Positions 42,405 to 51,163 are shown, numbered from the stretch's first letter. The stretch is 64,000 nt of DNA from UBA6623 sp965248235 (GCA_965248235.1 CBDFIU010000003.1:620001-684000), one strand, 5' to 3'. The notes: a model not told the origin generated them from the sequence alone. Program-made: numbers and translations.

Positions 42405-44876
42405 ATGGCTCCTCGCGGCCGCGCAACGTTCCGTCTTGTGGCGGCTATCGCCCTGGCCGCGCTATTCGTCCAAGCTCCGCTTGCGGCCAAGTCCGAGCGC
42501 CGGCCCGCCGACCTTTCCAACCCCCTTACAACCCAGCTCATCCACCAACAAAATCTCGTCGCCCGCGCGGCGAAAGGGCTCGAGATGCCGCGCACCGTGT
42601 CGCTCGCCGTCGAGCCGGAGCCCGTTGACGAGTTAGTTGTCGACGACATCGACAACCTAGCCGTGGTCGACGACGGAGAGGGCGTTTTCCTGCCGCCGCT
42701 CGATTTCGACCTCAACGGCAAGACTCTGGCGTTCCTGCCCGCCGACGAAGCCGCCGCCGGCTATACCTACGCAACCCGAGATGGCGGCTATGACAGCCAG
42801 GCCGCCGCCGCCGGCGATTTCGTCGTCTTGGGCGATGACGCTTCCTTGTTCCTGGCCTTGCTGTTCCCTTTTCCCTATTTTGGAGAGCGGTACGATGAAA
42901 TCTTTCTCAACTCCGACGGCAATCTGACTTTTCTACAGGGCGACAACGCATCCACCGCTCGCGACCCGGCGCGCGCCGTGAGCGGTCCGCCCAGAATTCT
43001 GCCCTATTTTGTCGACCTCGATCCGACCATGCCCGGCGGCGCGATTCGCGTCTTGGCCGCACCCGATCGCTGGACGGCCACCTGGATCAATGTCCCGGAA
43101 TTCAGCTTCACCGGCGAGGGCCTACCCCAAAACTTTCAAGTTTCCCTGTTCGCCGACGGCCGCATCGAGTTCGCCTACCGCGACATCACCGCGCTGACCG
43201 GCATCATCGGCATCGCTTCGGGAACACGCCTGAATGAGTCGCTGGCGGTCGATTTCTCAGAGCCTTCCGATACCGTCTTCGAAGCCGCGGTCGTCGAGAT
43301 CTTCGTGCCCGCCGTCGTCGATTTGGCCGTGCTGAGCCAAAAGTTCTACTTGAACCACGATGACGCCTATGACTTCCTGGTGATCTTTCACAACTACGAA
43401 CTGCCGATCCAGACTGGAGCCTTCGCTTTCTATCTGCCCATCCGCAATTTCGTGCAAGGCATCGGTCCGTTCCCGTCGTTTTTGTCTGAATTCAACATCA
43501 CTGATTTCGGCGCCTTCATTGGCTCGCCGCAACGGCTTCAAGGGTTGATCTTCATGGGATTGCTCGACAACTATCCCGACGACCCCAACGATCGTATCGA
43601 CCGTAGCTTCGGCCTTGGCGTCAACACGCCGTTGACCGTTTTGAGTCATGAAGCCGGCCACCGCTTCCTGGCGAATGTGTTGTTCGTCGATCCCGAAACC
43701 AACCAATTTTCCGCTGAACTGCTCGGCCGCCAATTCAGCCATTGGAGTTACTACTTCAATTCCGAAGCTTCTCTGCTCGAAGGCAACCGCATTACGGATC
43801 GCGGCAGCGGACCCTTCCGCTTCGAAACGACGGAAACGACCGAAGCGTACAGCTTGCTTGACTTGTACCTCTGGGGTCTGCTGCCGCCCGAACAAGTGCC
43901 GCCGTCCTTCTTCGTGCGCGATCCCAGCATCGCCGACAATCTGTTCACTCCCGGGCACGAACCTCTCGCCGGCATTTTCTTCGACGGCGAACGAGTCGAT
44001 GTCACCCTCGACACGATTCGCGACGCTCACGGCCGTCGCATTCCCGACCATACACTTTCTCAGAAAAGCTTTCGCTACGGCTTTCTTCTCCTGAAGCAAG
44101 AAGGCGAGGAGGTTCCGCCCGAGCACGTCGAAAAACTCGACACCCTCCGCGAAGCTTTTGACGACCGCTTCGAGCAAGTCATCGATAATCGCGCCGAAGC
44201 CGAGACCGAGCTGGTCCGCAAGCTCGGCCTCACGACCTGGCCCGCCGCCGGCGTTTTTCAGGGAAGCACCCAAACCGCGGCCGTGTTTCTCGGTCGACGC
44301 GCGGTCGAGCCCGTCACGGTCATGTTGGGGAGCGACAATGACGCCGTTGACTTGCCGGAAACGGTGACCATTGAAGCCGGGTCGCAATTCGTGAATTTCC
44401 CGATCACCGGCGTTTCGCCCGGGGTTGCCCGCCTCACCGCCGTCGTCGACGAAGAATACGAAGTATCTCATTCGAATATTCAAGTCTTGGGAGACACCTC
44501 GACGCTTTCGAGCACCCGTTTATTCCCACTCGAAATCCTGTTCGGCGACCCTCGCGAGAGGCTCCGTACCGGCCGTATTGGGGCGCCGATGCCCTTTCCC
44601 TATTTCATCCAGGTCTTTGACGACAACTTTCTCGCGTACAAAGATATTCCTCTCGAAATCACTGTCAGCGGCGATGGAAGCGTCGCCCCGGCCAACCCCG
44701 TCAGTGGCGCGTTCGGTTTCATCGTGGTCGACTGGACCCTTGCCGCCGCGCCGGGCGAGAACACCATGACCGTCACGATCCCGGGCAGCCAAAGACCGCC
44801 GCTCGTCATCACCGCCGTCGGTGTCCGCTCGCCCCCCAGGCACCGCAACTTCCGCGATCTGTTGTTCGGATTTTGA
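42405..44876 (+). CDS. Large secreted protein with HEXXH motif, function unknown
   Basis: An 823-residue exported protein starting at ATG 42405; the signal peptide is LVAAIALAALFVQAPLAAKS. No characterised family is recognised. The N-terminal third has a nidogen-like run (FPFPYFGERYDEIFLNSDGNLTF ... TATWINVPEF, ADGRIEFAYRDI), read here as a beta-sandwich. The middle contains LTVLSHEAGHRFLANVLF, a HEXXH zinc-peptidase-like motif, with TEAYSLLDLYLWGLLPPEQVP downstream as a candidate for the third ligand (Glu or Asp). The C-terminal part is Ig-like (VTVMLGSDNDAVDLPETVTIEAG and VSPGVARLTAVVDEEY). A secreted metalloprotease is plausible but unproven. dut follows after 19 bp. Confidence 0.7.
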   Translation: MAPRGRATFRLVAAIALAALFVQAPLAAKSERRPADLSNPLTTQLIHQQNLVARAAKGLEMPRTVSLAVEPEPVDELVVDDIDNLAVVDDGEGVFLPPLDFDLNGKTLAFLPADEAAAGYTYATRDGGYDSQAAAAGDFVVLGDDASLFLALLFPFPYFGERYDEIFLNSDGNLTFLQGDNASTARDPARAVSGPPRILPYFVDLDPTMPGGAIRVLAAPDRWTATWINVPEFSFTGEGLPQNFQVSLFADGRIEFAYRDITALTGIIGIASGTRLNESLAVDFSEPSDTVFEAAVVEIFVPAVVDLAVLSQKFYLNHDDAYDFLVIFHNYELPIQTGAFAFYLPIRNFVQGIGPFPSFLSEFNITDFGAFIGSPQRLQGLIFMGLLDNYPDDPNDRIDRSFGLGVNTPLTVLSHEAGHRFLANVLFVDPETNQFSAELLGRQFSHWSYYFNSEASLLEGNRITDRGSGPFRFETTETTEAYSLLDLYLWGLLPPEQVPPSFFVRDPSIADNLFTPGHEPLAGIFFDGERVDVTLDTIRDAHGRRIPDHTLSQKSFRYGFLLLKQEGEEVPPEHVEKLDTLREAFDDRFEQVIDNRAEAETELVRKLGLTTWPAAGVFQGSTQTAAVFLGRRAVEPVTVMLGSDNDAVDLPETVTIEAGSQFVNFPITGVSPGVARLTAVVDEEYEVSHSNIQVLGDTSTLSSTRLFPLEILFGDPRERLRTGRIGAPMPFPYFIQVFDDNFLAYKDIPLEITVSGDGSVAPANPVSGAFGFIVVDWTLAAAPGENTMTVTIPGSQRPPLVITAVGVRSPPRHRNFRDLLFGF

Positions 44877-44895
44877 TTCCCGGTTCCCTTTAACC

Positions 44896-45339
44896 ATGCC
44901 GAAGCTCAGCGTTCGACTCCGAAAGACCCATCCCGAGGCGCGACTGCCTCAATATGCCCACGGCGCCGATGAGGATGCCGCCATGGACCTGTATGCCGTC
45001 GAACGCGTTGACATCGCCCCCGGGGCCTGGGCCGGAGTCGGAACCGGGTTGACCATCGAGCTGCCCGCCGGCTTGGAAGGGCAAGTGCGCCCCCGTAGCG
45101 GCCTCGCCGCTCGACACGGGCTAACCGTGCTCAACAGCCCCGGGACGATTGATCCGGGGTACCGCGGCGAAATTCGCGTGCTGCTCATCAATCACGGAAC
45201 AACCTCGTATACCGTCGAGCCCGGCGACCGCGTCGCGCAACTGGTAATCGCCGCCTATACTGCGGTCGAGTGGGACGTCTCCGACGACCTGGCTGATTCA
45301 AATCGAGGCAGCGGCGGCTTTGGCTCAACCGGACAGTAG
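44896..45339 (+). CDS. dut: dUTP diphosphatase
   Basis: Hydrolyses dUTP to dUMP, keeping uracil out of DNA and feeding thymidylate synthesis. The 147-residue protein has all five trimeric dUTPase motifs: DEDAAMDLYA (I), PRSGLAARHG (II), NSPGTIDPGYRGEI (III, with the catalytic Asp), GDRVAQLVI (IV) and RGSGGFGSTG (V). The ATG at 44896 gives the normal short N-terminus. It lies between the large secreted-protein gene and thrB on the same strand. Confidence 0.96.
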   Translation: MPKLSVRLRKTHPEARLPQYAHGADEDAAMDLYAVERVDIAPGAWAGVGTGLTIELPAGLEGQVRPRSGLAARHGLTVLNSPGTIDPGYRGEIRVLLINHGTTSYTVEPGDRVAQLVIAAYTAVEWDVSDDLADSNRGSGGFGSTGQ

Positions 45340-45420
45340 GCGGCTGCACGTGCAATCACGGTGGCATCAGGCCGACGACCGCGCCGGCCGCAACCCAATC
45401 TCAAACCCACGAGGGACCGC

Positions 45421-45436
45421 TATAATTACTGGCTCA
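45421..45436 (+). promoter_or_regulatory. Candidate thrB promoter -10 box close to the start codon
   Basis: TATAAT at 45421-45426, ten bases before the ATG. The upstream -35 position has no good match, and no Shine-Dalgarno sequence is visible, which would suit a near-leaderless mRNA. Confidence 0.4.
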
Positions 45437-46344
45437 TGGCTGCATCGGGCATAGTACGCGTCCCGGCGTCGAGCGCCAACTTGGGCCCCGGGTTCGACAC
45501 CTTGGGCCTGGCGCTCAAGATCCACCTCGAATGCCGCTTCCGCAAGTCCGAGAAGTTCGCCATCACCGCGCAGGGGCGAGATCTGACTTCGATTCCGCTC
45601 GACGACAGCAATCTCATCTGGCAAACGGCTCTCCAGTTGGGCGCGAAATATGAACGCGAGATGCCGCCGATCGAGTTGGAGTTAAGCAACGAAATCCCCG
45701 TAGCCAAGGGCCTCGGGTCAAGCGCCGCCGCTTTGCTCGCCGGCGTCGTCGTCGCCGACCGCGTCCTCGATTTGGGCTGGAGCCGCCGAAGAATTCTCGA
45801 CGAGGCATCGAAGCTCGAAGGACATCCCGACAATGTCGCCGCGGCGGTATTGGGCTCGTTCGTCGCCGCCACGATTGATTCCGACGGTTTCACGCGGGCC
45901 ATTCGGCTTGACCTTCCCGAGACGCTGCGGATCGCCATCGTCTGTCCCGACTTTAAGCTTGCGACCTACCACATGCGCACCGTGTTGCCCGAATTTTATT
46001 CGAAGGCGGACGCGATCTTCAATCTGCAACGCGCGACGCTGTTGGTGGCGGCGCTGGCGACCGGCAATCGCGATGTTTTTCCCGATTGCTTCCAAGATCG
46101 CATGCACCAGCCTTATCGTTTCTCGCTGGTCCCCGGCATGGAGTCGATCTTGAAATTGCGCGCCAAGGGCTTGCTCGGCTGCACGCTAAGCGGCGCCGGC
46201 CCGGCGATCTTGGTCTTTTACGAAGAGGGTTCCGAATCAGTGGTCGAGTTGGTGCAGGAGCAATTCCGGCTTGTCGGACGACCCAGCGATGCACTCTTTT
46301 GCGAGATCGACCGCGAAGGCCTTCAAATCGAAGACGACAGCTAG
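45436..46344 (+). CDS. thrB: Homoserine kinase
   Basis: Phosphorylates homoserine in threonine biosynthesis. The 302-residue GHMP kinase shows the N-terminal VRVPASSANLGPGFDTLGLAL, the ATP-binding PVAKGLGSSAAALLAG (about 88-103), EGHPDNVAAAVLGS, and the C-terminal GCTLSGAGPAILVF. The ATG at 45436 is chosen from homology to family N-termini; an extension to 45361 adds non-homologous residues. thrA and thrC are not nearby. The homoserine-dehydrogenase-like gene at 10.6 kb is a different subfamily and not evidence of a threonine operon. Confidence 0.95.
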   Translation: MAASGIVRVPASSANLGPGFDTLGLALKIHLECRFRKSEKFAITAQGRDLTSIPLDDSNLIWQTALQLGAKYEREMPPIELELSNEIPVAKGLGSSAAALLAGVVVADRVLDLGWSRRRILDEASKLEGHPDNVAAAVLGSFVAATIDSDGFTRAIRLDLPETLRIAIVCPDFKLATYHMRTVLPEFYSKADAIFNLQRATLLVAALATGNRDVFPDCFQDRMHQPYRFSLVPGMESILKLRAKGLLGCTLSGAGPAILVFYEEGSESVVELVQEQFRLVGRPSDALFCEIDREGLQIEDDS

Positions 46345-46377
46345 CCCGAGAACGGTTCTTTGAAACGTGGAGCCGAA

Positions 46378-47283
46378 ATGAGAGCAACCCGAGAAACCCT
46401 CGAAAAACACGGACGTCCGGGATCCGATCCCCGCGACTGCCCCAGTTCATCCAAGCGCTTCCCCGACGGCGCCGAATACCGCATTGAAATCCCAAGCACC
46501 GAGGGCCCGGCTTGTTTTCGAACGGTACTCGAAGAGGCCAAGATTCGCAAAGTCCCGGTCCATCGCATCAGCCAGGGCAGCGGCATCATGCTGCTCACCG
46601 ACGACGAAATTCGCGAGATGGTCGATTTGGGCCGAGCCCACGAGATTGAAGTGAATCTGTTCGTCGGTCCGCGCGCGAGTTTCGACATCGGCGCCCAGGC
46701 GTTTTCCGCCGCCGGTAAGTCACTCGCGTTGAGCCTACGCGGAGCCGATCAAATCGTCTTCGCCCTCGAGGACGTCAAACGAGCCGTTACTCTCGGCATC
46801 GACAGCATTCTCGTCTCCGACATCGGCTTGCTCGCCGTAATGGATGAGATGAAGAAAGCCGGCGAACTGCCGAGCGACCTGATCATCAAGACCTCCGTGA
46901 TGATGGCGCCCGCGAACCCCGCCTCCGCGCGCGTACTCGAAGACCTGGGCGCGACGACGATCAACGTTCCGTCGGACCTAACCCTGCCGCAACTCGCGTC
47001 CATCCGCGCCGCCATCGACGCGCCGATTGATTTCTACGTGGAAGCCCCTGACAACATCGGCGGTTTCATCCGTCATTTCGAAGTGCCGGAATTGATTCGC
47101 GTCTGTGCTCCGCTCTACGTCAAGCTGGGTCTGCGCAACGCATCGGACATCTACCCCAGCGGCACCCACATCGAAGCCACCGCCGCAGCCCTTTCCCGCG
47201 AACGCGTTCGCCGAGCGCAAATCGTCTGCGAGATGATCCGGCGTTACGCTCCCGACGCCGTCATGTCCAAGCGACCCGAATAA
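46378..47283 (+). CDS. Peptidase U32-like TIM-barrel protein
   Basis: A 301-residue protein starting at ATG 46378, with GGAG six bases upstream. The opening RATRETLEKHGRPGSDP and DCPSSSKRFPDGAEYRIEIP are features of a conserved group that is often annotated U32 family peptidase. Later motifs include HRISQGSGIMLLTDDEI, SVMMAPANPASARVLEDLG and YVEAPDNIGGF. Characterised U32 proteins act in tRNA or ubiquinone hydroxylation and in collagen breakdown, usually with Fe-S cysteines; only few Cys are visible here and no such cluster is evident. Function is therefore open. It starts 33 bp after thrB. Confidence 0.55.
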   Translation: MRATRETLEKHGRPGSDPRDCPSSSKRFPDGAEYRIEIPSTEGPACFRTVLEEAKIRKVPVHRISQGSGIMLLTDDEIREMVDLGRAHEIEVNLFVGPRASFDIGAQAFSAAGKSLALSLRGADQIVFALEDVKRAVTLGIDSILVSDIGLLAVMDEMKKAGELPSDLIIKTSVMMAPANPASARVLEDLGATTINVPSDLTLPQLASIRAAIDAPIDFYVEAPDNIGGFIRHFEVPELIRVCAPLYVKLGLRNASDIYPSGTHIEATAAALSRERVRRAQIVCEMIRRYAPDAVMSKRPE

Positions 47284-47301
47284 CGACCGGCCGGCCGTGG
47301 C

Positions 47302-47424
47302 AGAGGGCTTCGATCCGCCATTGCGAAGGAACCACAGCCAACCAGAGCCGCATCGCCACGCGATGCGGTCACTCAAGAATGGAGCTTTGCCGCCAAACAA
47401 ACTTTTTTCATGCGGCCGTGGCAC
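47302..47424. repeat. Family B repeat, left-truncated copy
   Basis: Matches family B from GAGGGCTTCGATCCGCCATTG through the intact hairpin CCGCATCGCCACGCGATGCGG to CATGCGGCCGTGGCAC. The first 40-50 bases are missing. It abuts a truncated nucleotidyltransferase frame. Confidence 0.75.
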
Positions 47425-47679
47425 CAGTCGAATAATCCTGCCTGGCTCCTCGAACTCGTTCGCCGAAACGTCGGGGCCGCGAAATCCGAATCCCGCGAGA
47501 GCAGCCACGACTCGAACGGAATTGTCGCCTCCGCGGTCCACCCAAATATCCATGTCGGCTGTTCCTCGGACGTGACCGTGGTCTCCCACGGCGTGTCCGC
47601 CCACAAGCTGGTAGCGAACTCTATTCTTGTTCAGCAACTTCAAGAACTCGCTGAAGTCGCTCGGAAGGGTCGTAGCCAT
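47425..47679 (-). pseudogene. Truncated nucleotidyltransferase-fold protein
   Basis: From the ATG at 47679 the frame reads MATTLPSDFSEFLKLLNKNR, then YQLVGGHAVGDHGHVRGTADMDIWV, the Pol-beta-like minimal nucleotidyltransferase core (GG-x-A-x6-G, then D-x-D). It ends in LVP where family B sequence begins, at 47424. Family members run to about 150 residues, so roughly the last half is gone. The gene overlaps the end of the small gene upstream by 59 bases, an arrangement seen in two-gene nucleotidyltransferase modules that are suspected to be toxin-antitoxin-like. Both statements on role are inference. Confidence 0.65.
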
Positions 47680-47833
47680 AGAGGATTCGGCGGATCGTTT
47701 CAACGCCTTGGAGGCGTTCTTGCGGGGTCTTGCTTAGCCAGTACTCACGGTCGTCGCGGTCCTGCTGATCCAGCGGAACCACCGAGAAGGCCGATCGGTC
47801 CACGCGGAAATCAGGATTCATTTCGATCGGCAT
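47621..47833 (-). CDS. Small conserved protein paired with nucleotidyltransferase (antitoxin-like?)
   Basis: A 70-residue protein from the ATG at 47833, with GAGGG just upstream. It contains MNPDFRVDRSAFSVVPLDQQ, YWLSKTPQERLQGVE and RRILYGYDPSERLQRVLEV. This pattern recurs in short proteins that precede a minimal nucleotidyltransferase, and the truncated partner overlaps it here. The partner arrangement is like toxin-antitoxin modules; no biochemical role is known to me. The reading frame seems intact, while the partner is broken. Confidence 0.65.
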   Translation of the reverse strand: MPIEMNPDFRVDRSAFSVVPLDQQDRDDREYWLSKTPQERLQGVETIRRILYGYDPSERLQRVLEVAEQE

Positions 47834-47961
47834 GTTCCCTCTATGATACCGCGACCCCTCCGGCTCCCCAGGCCTTTTATAGTGGATACCCTCCCGCACA
47901 CCAGGTCCGTCCGTCGGTTCGGACAAACAAGGTGAAAATCAGGCCCCCCGCCGAGGTTCCG

Positions 47962-47983
47962 TATAATATTCAGAAACAGGAGA
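47962..47983 (+). promoter_or_regulatory. fsa -10 box and ribosome binding site
   Basis: TATAAT at 47962-47967, then AGGAGA at 47978-47983, four bases before the ATG at 47988. No convincing -35 box was found at the expected spacing. Confidence 0.5.
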
Positions 47984-47987
47984 CAAT

Positions 47988-48647
47988 ATGAAATTCTTTA
48001 TCGACTCGGCGAATCTCGACGACCTTCGCGGGGTCGCCAGTTACGGCATCATCGACGGCGTCACTACGAATCCTTCCCTCATCGCCAAGGAAGGCCGCGA
48101 GCACCACGAACAAATCCGGGCCATCTGCGACATCATTGACGGCGATATCAGCGCCGAAGTCGTCTCCACCGAAGTCGGGGAAATGGTTCGCGAGGGCAGG
48201 GAACTCGCGGCGATCCATCCCAATGTCGTCGTCAAGTTCCCGCTGATTCGCGAGGGCATCAAGGCCACCAAAATCCTTTCTTCCGAGGGCATCCGAGTCA
48301 ACGTGACGCTTTGCTTCTCGGCGACGCAGGCGCTGCTCGCCGCCAAGGCCGGCGCGTATTTGATCAGCCCGTTCCTGGGGCGTCTCGACGACATCTCGAT
48401 CGACGGCATGGAGCTGATTCGCGAAATCGTCGCGATCTACGAGAACTACGGTTACTCCACGCAGGTCCTGGCGGCATCAATCCGCGGCCCCCTGCACGTC
48501 AAAGAGGCGGCCCTTGCCGGCGCGCACGTCTCGACGCTGCCTTGCAAAGTTTTCGATCAACTATTCCAACATCCGCTCACCGACATCGGCCTCGAGAAAT
48601 TCCTGGCCGACTACCGTAAGACGCTGGCGGAAGTATCGGTCGGTTAG
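47988..48647 (+). CDS. fsa: Fructose-6-phosphate aldolase/transaldolase-like protein
   Basis: A 219-residue class I aldolase of the small transaldolase/FSA group. MKFFIDSANLDDLR and DGVTTNPSLIAKEG open the TIM barrel. VVVKFPLIREGIKA holds the Schiff-base Lys, and VNVTLCFSATQALLAAKAGA, PFLGRLDDISIDG and AASIRGPLHVKEAALAGA complete the family pattern. It transfers or cleaves dihydroxyacetone units; whether it serves as transaldolase in the pentose phosphate pathway or as FSA cannot be separated by eye. It is preceded by its own promoter-like box and a strong ribosome-binding site. Confidence 0.93.
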   Translation: MKFFIDSANLDDLRGVASYGIIDGVTTNPSLIAKEGREHHEQIRAICDIIDGDISAEVVSTEVGEMVREGRELAAIHPNVVVKFPLIREGIKATKILSSEGIRVNVTLCFSATQALLAAKAGAYLISPFLGRLDDISIDGMELIREIVAIYENYGYSTQVLAASIRGPLHVKEAALAGAHVSTLPCKVFDQLFQHPLTDIGLEKFLADYRKTLAEVSVG

Positions 48648-48665
48648 CCGGGCGCGGAGGTCTCG

Positions 48666-49076
48666 CTGACAAATCATTCTTGGCTGCTGGTCTCGGCCGC
48701 GATCGTGGTCGTGGCGGTTGCCGCGTCTTTTTTCGGCTACCGTTTTTGGCAACGGTGGAATACACCCGTCGAGCGCGAACGACGGCGGCGACTTCTGGTC
48801 CATGCCAAGGGACGGACGACCGACGGCACCGTGACCGACATCCCCGACAGCGAAGGCGTCGGCGAACCCCTCATCCACTACCGCTATGTCGTCGGGGGCG
48901 TGGAGTACTCAGCCGCCCAGGACGTCTCCGCTCTCCGCGACGCGATCGGAGACCCGCAACAGTTTCTCGGCACCGTGACGGTCAAATACTTTCCCCGCCT
49001 TCCGGCCAATTCCATCGCGTCCGCCCAAGGTAGCCGGTCCGAGCTCCCTCAACGCCATATCGGCCCCCGAAGTTGA
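48666..49076 (+). CDS. DUF3592-like membrane-anchored protein, possible CTG start
   Basis: A 136-residue protein if translation begins at CTG 48666, which has GGAGG five bases upstream; the first standard start in frame is GTG 48705, which would cut the membrane helix (SWLLVSAAIVVVAVAASFFGY). After the helix and a basic turn (ERERRRR), the soluble part has TTDGTVTDIPD, HYRYVVGGVEYSA and GTVTVKYFPRLPANSI, matching the DUF3592 beta-rich unit that ends in a V-x-Y-P motif. The function is unknown. It follows fsa by 18 bases on the same strand, so co-transcription is likely. Confidence 0.6.
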   Translation: MTNHSWLLVSAAIVVVAVAASFFGYRFWQRWNTPVERERRRRLLVHAKGRTTDGTVTDIPDSEGVGEPLIHYRYVVGGVEYSAAQDVSALRDAIGDPQQFLGTVTVKYFPRLPANSIASAQGSRSELPQRHIGPRS

Positions 49077-49206
49077 GAAGTCATAGGACTTCTGCCCGTA
49101 CCTGTACTGGGCTACAAACCTTACCCCGGCGCCTGTCTTCCCCTAGTCGTTGAAAAATCTCCGCCGCCCGGCCCGCCGGCTGGAGAGCCATGTTACGGTC
49201 AGGGTA

Positions 49207-49557
49207 ATGAGGGTTATCCTAAGGTTGCGCGCGGCGTCGGAAATCGTGATCGTTCCGGGTCGACCCGCGAATCGCCACCTGGCCGGCGGAACCGCTCCCC
49301 TACTCGGGCTGGCCGCCATCGCCGGGTTTGCCGTCTGTGCCTGGCGCTGGGGAAACGATCTCCAAATGGTAGAGTCATTTCCCTTTGTTGAGGGAGTTTT
49401 CTCGCGATGGCAAGTTTGGTTCGGCCTCGCCCTGCTCCTGCAAACCCTGTCGTCGGTTCTGGGGAGCTACGGAAGGCAGGCCGCGCGACAGCCGGTACGC
49501 CCCGGCGGGTCCCCGCGCACTCTGAAGTCTCTGCCGAGCCCTCAATCCAACGCCTGA
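49207..49557 (+). CDS. Hypothetical membrane protein
   Basis: A 116-residue frame with two hydrophobic segments (TAPLLGLAAIAGFAVCAW and VWFGLALLLQTLSSVLG) separated by a hydrophilic loop. No family is recognised. The ATG at 49207 is arbitrary within a longer open frame. The end overlaps the convergent gene by 16 bases. The call rests mainly on hydrophobic pattern, so it is moderate at best. Confidence 0.4.
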   Translation: MRVILRLRAASEIVIVPGRPANRHLAGGTAPLLGLAAIAGFAVCAWRWGNDLQMVESFPFVEGVFSRWQVWFGLALLLQTLSSVLGSYGRQAARQPVRPGGSPRTLKSLPSPQSNA

Positions 49558-49811
49558 CGGATCCAGCTTTCGTACTCCGGAAAATAACGCCCAATCAAGG
49601 GCAGATCAAAGCGCCCCAAAATACTCGTATTCGGCTCCCGATCGAGCAGAAACTCGAAAGACTTCGCGACAAGCTCGTCGACCCCCATCCGACCCCCGGT
49701 GAGCTTCTCGTGGTATCGAGGGCTGACGGTAACCGTGTGCGTGGTCGTCGTGCCTGCCCGCACCGTGACGGTAAACGTTGATTCGTCGACTGGCTCGACC
49801 TGAACAGACAT
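49542..49811 (-). CDS. Small conserved protein of unknown function
   Basis: An 89-residue protein starting at ATG 49811 (MSVQVEPVDESTFTVTV). The N-terminal half has a beta pattern with TTTTHTVTVSPRYHEKLTGG, the C-terminal half reads VDELVAKSFEFLLDREPNTS and GRFDLPLIGRYFPEYESWI. This looks like a conserved hypothetical family in several environmental bacteria, as I recall it; no function is assigned. It is divergent from the epoxide hydrolase gene. Confidence 0.65.
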   Translation of the reverse strand: MSVQVEPVDESTFTVTVRAGTTTTHTVTVSPRYHEKLTGGRMGVDELVAKSFEFLLDREPNTSILGRFDLPLIGRYFPEYESWIRQALD

Positions 49812-49915
49812 AACGACTCCCATCCTCGCACATCACCCCCCTCCGTCCGCCGCCGTTGTAGAATAGACTGCCACCGCAAGCCGTGGCCAATCTCGTCACC
49901 CCCAAGAGGACGATC

Positions 49916-51163
49916 GTGACCCGAAAAACATTCATGAAATCGATGGCCGCCGCGGTCCCCGGCGCGCTCGCGGGCTTGGCCGCTTCGCCCCATTCGGCCG
50001 CCGCGCCCGCCGGAGGATCAAGCAAAGTGACCCCCTTCAAGATTCAAATCGACGATGCCGTTCTCGAAGATCTCAATCACCGCTTGGCCCGCACCCGCTT
50101 CCCCGACGAACTTGCCGGCGTCGACTGGGATTACGGAACCAACCTCTCCTACCTCAAGGAACTCGTCGAGTACTGGCAAACCAAATTCGATTGGCGCCGG
50201 CAAGAAGCGCGCCTCAACGGTTTTCCGCAGTTCAAAACCGAAATCGACGGCCTCGATGTTCATTTCCTCCACGTCCGCTCCAAGCACGAGAACGCGCTGC
50301 CGTTGCTGATGGCGCACGGTTGGCCCGACTCCGTTTTCGGGTTCCAAAAAGTGATCGGGCCGCTCACCGACCCCACCGAGCGCGGCGGCTCCGCCGAAGA
50401 CGCCTTTCATGTGATTTGCCCCTCGATGATGGGATTCGGTTTCTCCGACAAACCGAAAGATCGAGGTTGGAGCGTAGGGCGTATGGGCGAAAACGCCTCG
50501 AAGCTCATGGCCAAGCTCGGCTATTCCAAATACGCCGCTCAAGGCGGCGACTGGGGTTCGGCGGTCGCCACCTGGGTCGGCCGCCACGACGGCGAGCATG
50601 TCGTCGGCATCCACGTCAATTTAGTCGGTACGCCCGCGCCCGACGACATGGAGAATCCCGAAGAGGGTATCCCCGAATGGGAACTCAAACGAACCGTCGA
50701 GCGGCGTAAATGGTGGGACGGCGAGAACGCCTACGGAAACATTCAAGGAACCAAGCCGCAAACTCTCGGCTATGGGCTCAACGATTCCCCCGTCGGTCTG
50801 GCCGCCTGGATCACCGAAAAGTGGCGCACTTGGGCCGATACCGGCGGCGACATTGAAAGCCGTTTTTCGAAAGACGAGATCCTGACCAACATCATGATCT
50901 ACTGGGTCACCGAGTCGATTGCGTCCTCGGTCAGGATTTACTACGAATCACGCCGAGCCCCGCGTGACCCGGCGCGCGTCGAAGTGCCTACCGCCGTTGC
51001 TGTCTTCCCCGGCGAAATCTTTTTCTCGCCTCGCAAATGGGTCGAGACGGCCTACAACGTCCACCAATGGACCGAAATGCCGCGTGGCGGTCACTTCGCC
51101 GCCATGGAAGAACCCAAACTCTTCGTCGAAGACGTCAGGAAGTTCTTCCGAAGGCTTCGCTAA
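49916..51163 (+). CDS. Epoxide hydrolase (alpha/beta hydrolase, EHN type)
   Basis: Converts epoxides to diols. The 415-residue protein starts at GTG 49916 with AGAGGA five bases upstream; an export signal follows (MAAAVPGALAGLAASP). The EHN domain shows FKIQIDDAVLEDLNHRLARTR, and DWDYGTNLSYLKELVEYW. The hydrolase domain has the oxyanion motif LMAHGWPDS, the nucleophile Asp in AQGGDWGSAVATW and the catalytic His in GGHFAAMEEP near the end, so the triad appears complete. Microsomal-type epoxide hydrolases of this group are usually cytosolic or membrane-bound, so export is a small oddity. The substrate is unknown. Confidence 0.9.
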   Translation: MTRKTFMKSMAAAVPGALAGLAASPHSAAAPAGGSSKVTPFKIQIDDAVLEDLNHRLARTRFPDELAGVDWDYGTNLSYLKELVEYWQTKFDWRRQEARLNGFPQFKTEIDGLDVHFLHVRSKHENALPLLMAHGWPDSVFGFQKVIGPLTDPTERGGSAEDAFHVICPSMMGFGFSDKPKDRGWSVGRMGENASKLMAKLGYSKYAAQGGDWGSAVATWVGRHDGEHVVGIHVNLVGTPAPDDMENPEEGIPEWELKRTVERRKWWDGENAYGNIQGTKPQTLGYGLNDSPVGLAAWITEKWRTWADTGGDIESRFSKDEILTNIMIYWVTESIASSVRIYYESRRAPRDPARVEVPTAVAVFPGEIFFSPRKWVETAYNVHQWTEMPRGGHFAAMEEPKLFVEDVRKFFRRLR

